A stretch of DNA of 64,000 nt, from the NCBI GenBank assembly GCA_964596645.1, contig CAZQVB010000019.1, forward strand, positions 1 through 64,000. The letters run 5' to 3'. Source of the DNA: CAVQEK01 sp964596645. GTDB taxonomy: Bacteria; Bacteroidota; Bacteroidia; Cytophagales; Cyclobacteriaceae. The first letter of the stretch is position 1. Each line of letters begins with the position of its first letter. The position numbers and the translations under genes are program-made. The notes beneath the pieces are model-generated. The model searched no databases. It had not been told where the DNA came from and was given only the letters and a program-made list of their open reading frames with translations. Positions 63,468-64,000 of this stretch are shown here, one piece after another.

Positions 63468-64000
63468 TTATTTAATGAAATTACCAGCCTTTACCTCTTT
63501 ACGAAGGCTCTCGTCGTCCCAACCACTGTCGTCGTGCAGCTCTCTTTCGCGCAGGTCGGCCATGAGCAACTCCTCCATTTCTGCTATGCGATCTTTGGCA
63601 AAATTCATGTATTTATCCCGATCAAATCGCAATGCCGCCAATTGTTTCATGGCTTTCTCATCGTGCTTCAGGAAAATGCGTGCGGCGCGTTGTGCCCGGT
63701 AGGCGCGATGCCCGAGCAGCGTAAGTGCATCTACACCCAGCCGTAGACTCGTATCGAGTGTTTCTCTGTATATTTTTAATAAGCCTGCATCCATCAGTTC
63801 GTAGGCATCACTGCGATCGTCGGCTCGGGCGAGTACGTATACGTCAGGATAGTGCTTTTTTAGAATGTCTGCCAGCTCCACATTTTTGCCAGGTCCGTCC
63901 ATGGCTGCAATCACCATTTTTGCCTTGGCTATGCCGGCAGATTCCAACAAGTCGAGCCTGCTGGCGTCACCGTAGTATACCTTCAACCCCAATTTCCGCA
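63468..64000 (-). CDS. C-terminal part of a KefB/KefC-type potassium/proton antiporter
   Basis: Partial: the gene runs off the right edge, and only its last 177 residues or so are present. GLKVYYGDASRLDLLESAGIAKAKMVIAAMD is the second half of a TrkA-N/RCK nucleotide-binding domain in the form found in KefB and KefC, followed by VYVLARADDRSDAYELMDAGL. The tail holds MKQLAALRFDRDKYMNFAKDRIAEME. Kef proteins release potassium under control of glutathione adducts or NAD(H). The membrane domain lies beyond the window. Confidence 0.85.
   Translation of the reverse strand, partial: RKLGLKVYYGDASRLDLLESAGIAKAKMVIAAMDGPGKNVELADILKKHYPDVYVLARADDRSDAYELMDAGLLKIYRETLDTSLRLGVDALTLLGHRAYRAQRAARIFLKHDEKAMKQLAALRFDRDKYMNFAKDRIAEMEELLMADLRERELHDDSGWDDESLRKEVKAGNFIK

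Noticed and set aside
1..64000. CRISPR array, tRNA, rRNA or insertion sequence
   Set aside because: No regularly spaced identical repeats with unique spacers, no tRNA-like cloverleaf, no rRNA motif and no transposase were noticed. A tRNAscan or Infernal run could still reveal a small RNA gene.

Overview
The window looks like chromosomal DNA from a member of the Bacteroidota, most likely the Cytophagales. The signs are a PorT protein and a PorE-like OmpA protein of the type IX secretion system (T9SS), Bacteroidota-restricted families (DUF5606, DUF4293), TAnnTTTG-type -7 boxes, almost no Shine-Dalgarno sequences, and short palindromic repeats typical of this phylum between genes. I saw no rRNA, tRNA, CRISPR array, prophage or transposase.

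Layout. 1-862 and 62302-63467 are gene-free and hold copies of one modular repeat. 863-6725 carries a glucuronoyl esterase (CE15), purB, an FAD/2Fe-2S reductase, and an M3 oligopeptidase gene cut by one in-frame amber codon. 7092-7734 is a small two-gene nucleotidyltransferase module. 7776-22349 is a glycan locus: an ABC exporter (Wzm/Wzt-like), eight glycosyltransferases including a GT11 fucosyltransferase, and four methyltransferases. A ninth glycosyltransferase lies at 26242. The 10.65-17.24 kb part is visibly AT-rich, which suggests transfer. Accessory genes interrupt the locus (GxxExxY, Uma2, AAA/DUF4143, a decayed MazEF-like pair, a SNF2 helicase with a small partner), and several of them sit beside hairpin repeats.

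27526-43999 is mostly housekeeping and envelope: an SDR enzyme, a PAS histidine kinase, a B12-dependent ribonucleotide reductase, a nitroreductase, a DUF5606 protein, EngB, the PorE-like protein, UbiE/MenG overlapping PorT, a second SDR, a lipoprotein, an orphan TrpB2 and acetyl-CoA synthetase. Two strong hairpins (29966-30001 and 42062-42090) lie between convergent genes and probably terminate both.

44234-55768 is the most interesting part. All genes are on the minus strand and in close order: CheR, a stand-alone CheB methylesterase, a membrane GAF protein, a 1183-residue Cache-HAMP-GAF-PAS-PAS-SpoIIE phosphatase, a SiaB-like kinase, a SiaC-like phosphoprotein, then a TerB/FHA-like/ABCG-type transporter and two small envelope proteins. 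This reads as a SiaABC partner switch joined to a CheB/CheR pair and an ABC transporter. The phosphatase sensor carries a methionine-rich insert.

56164-62301 is housekeeping again: trmN6, rnhA, marC, aroQ, divergent xerD, an unrecognised 500-residue protein, a DUF4293 protein and a thioredoxin-fold protein. The window ends inside a KefB/KefC-type gene.
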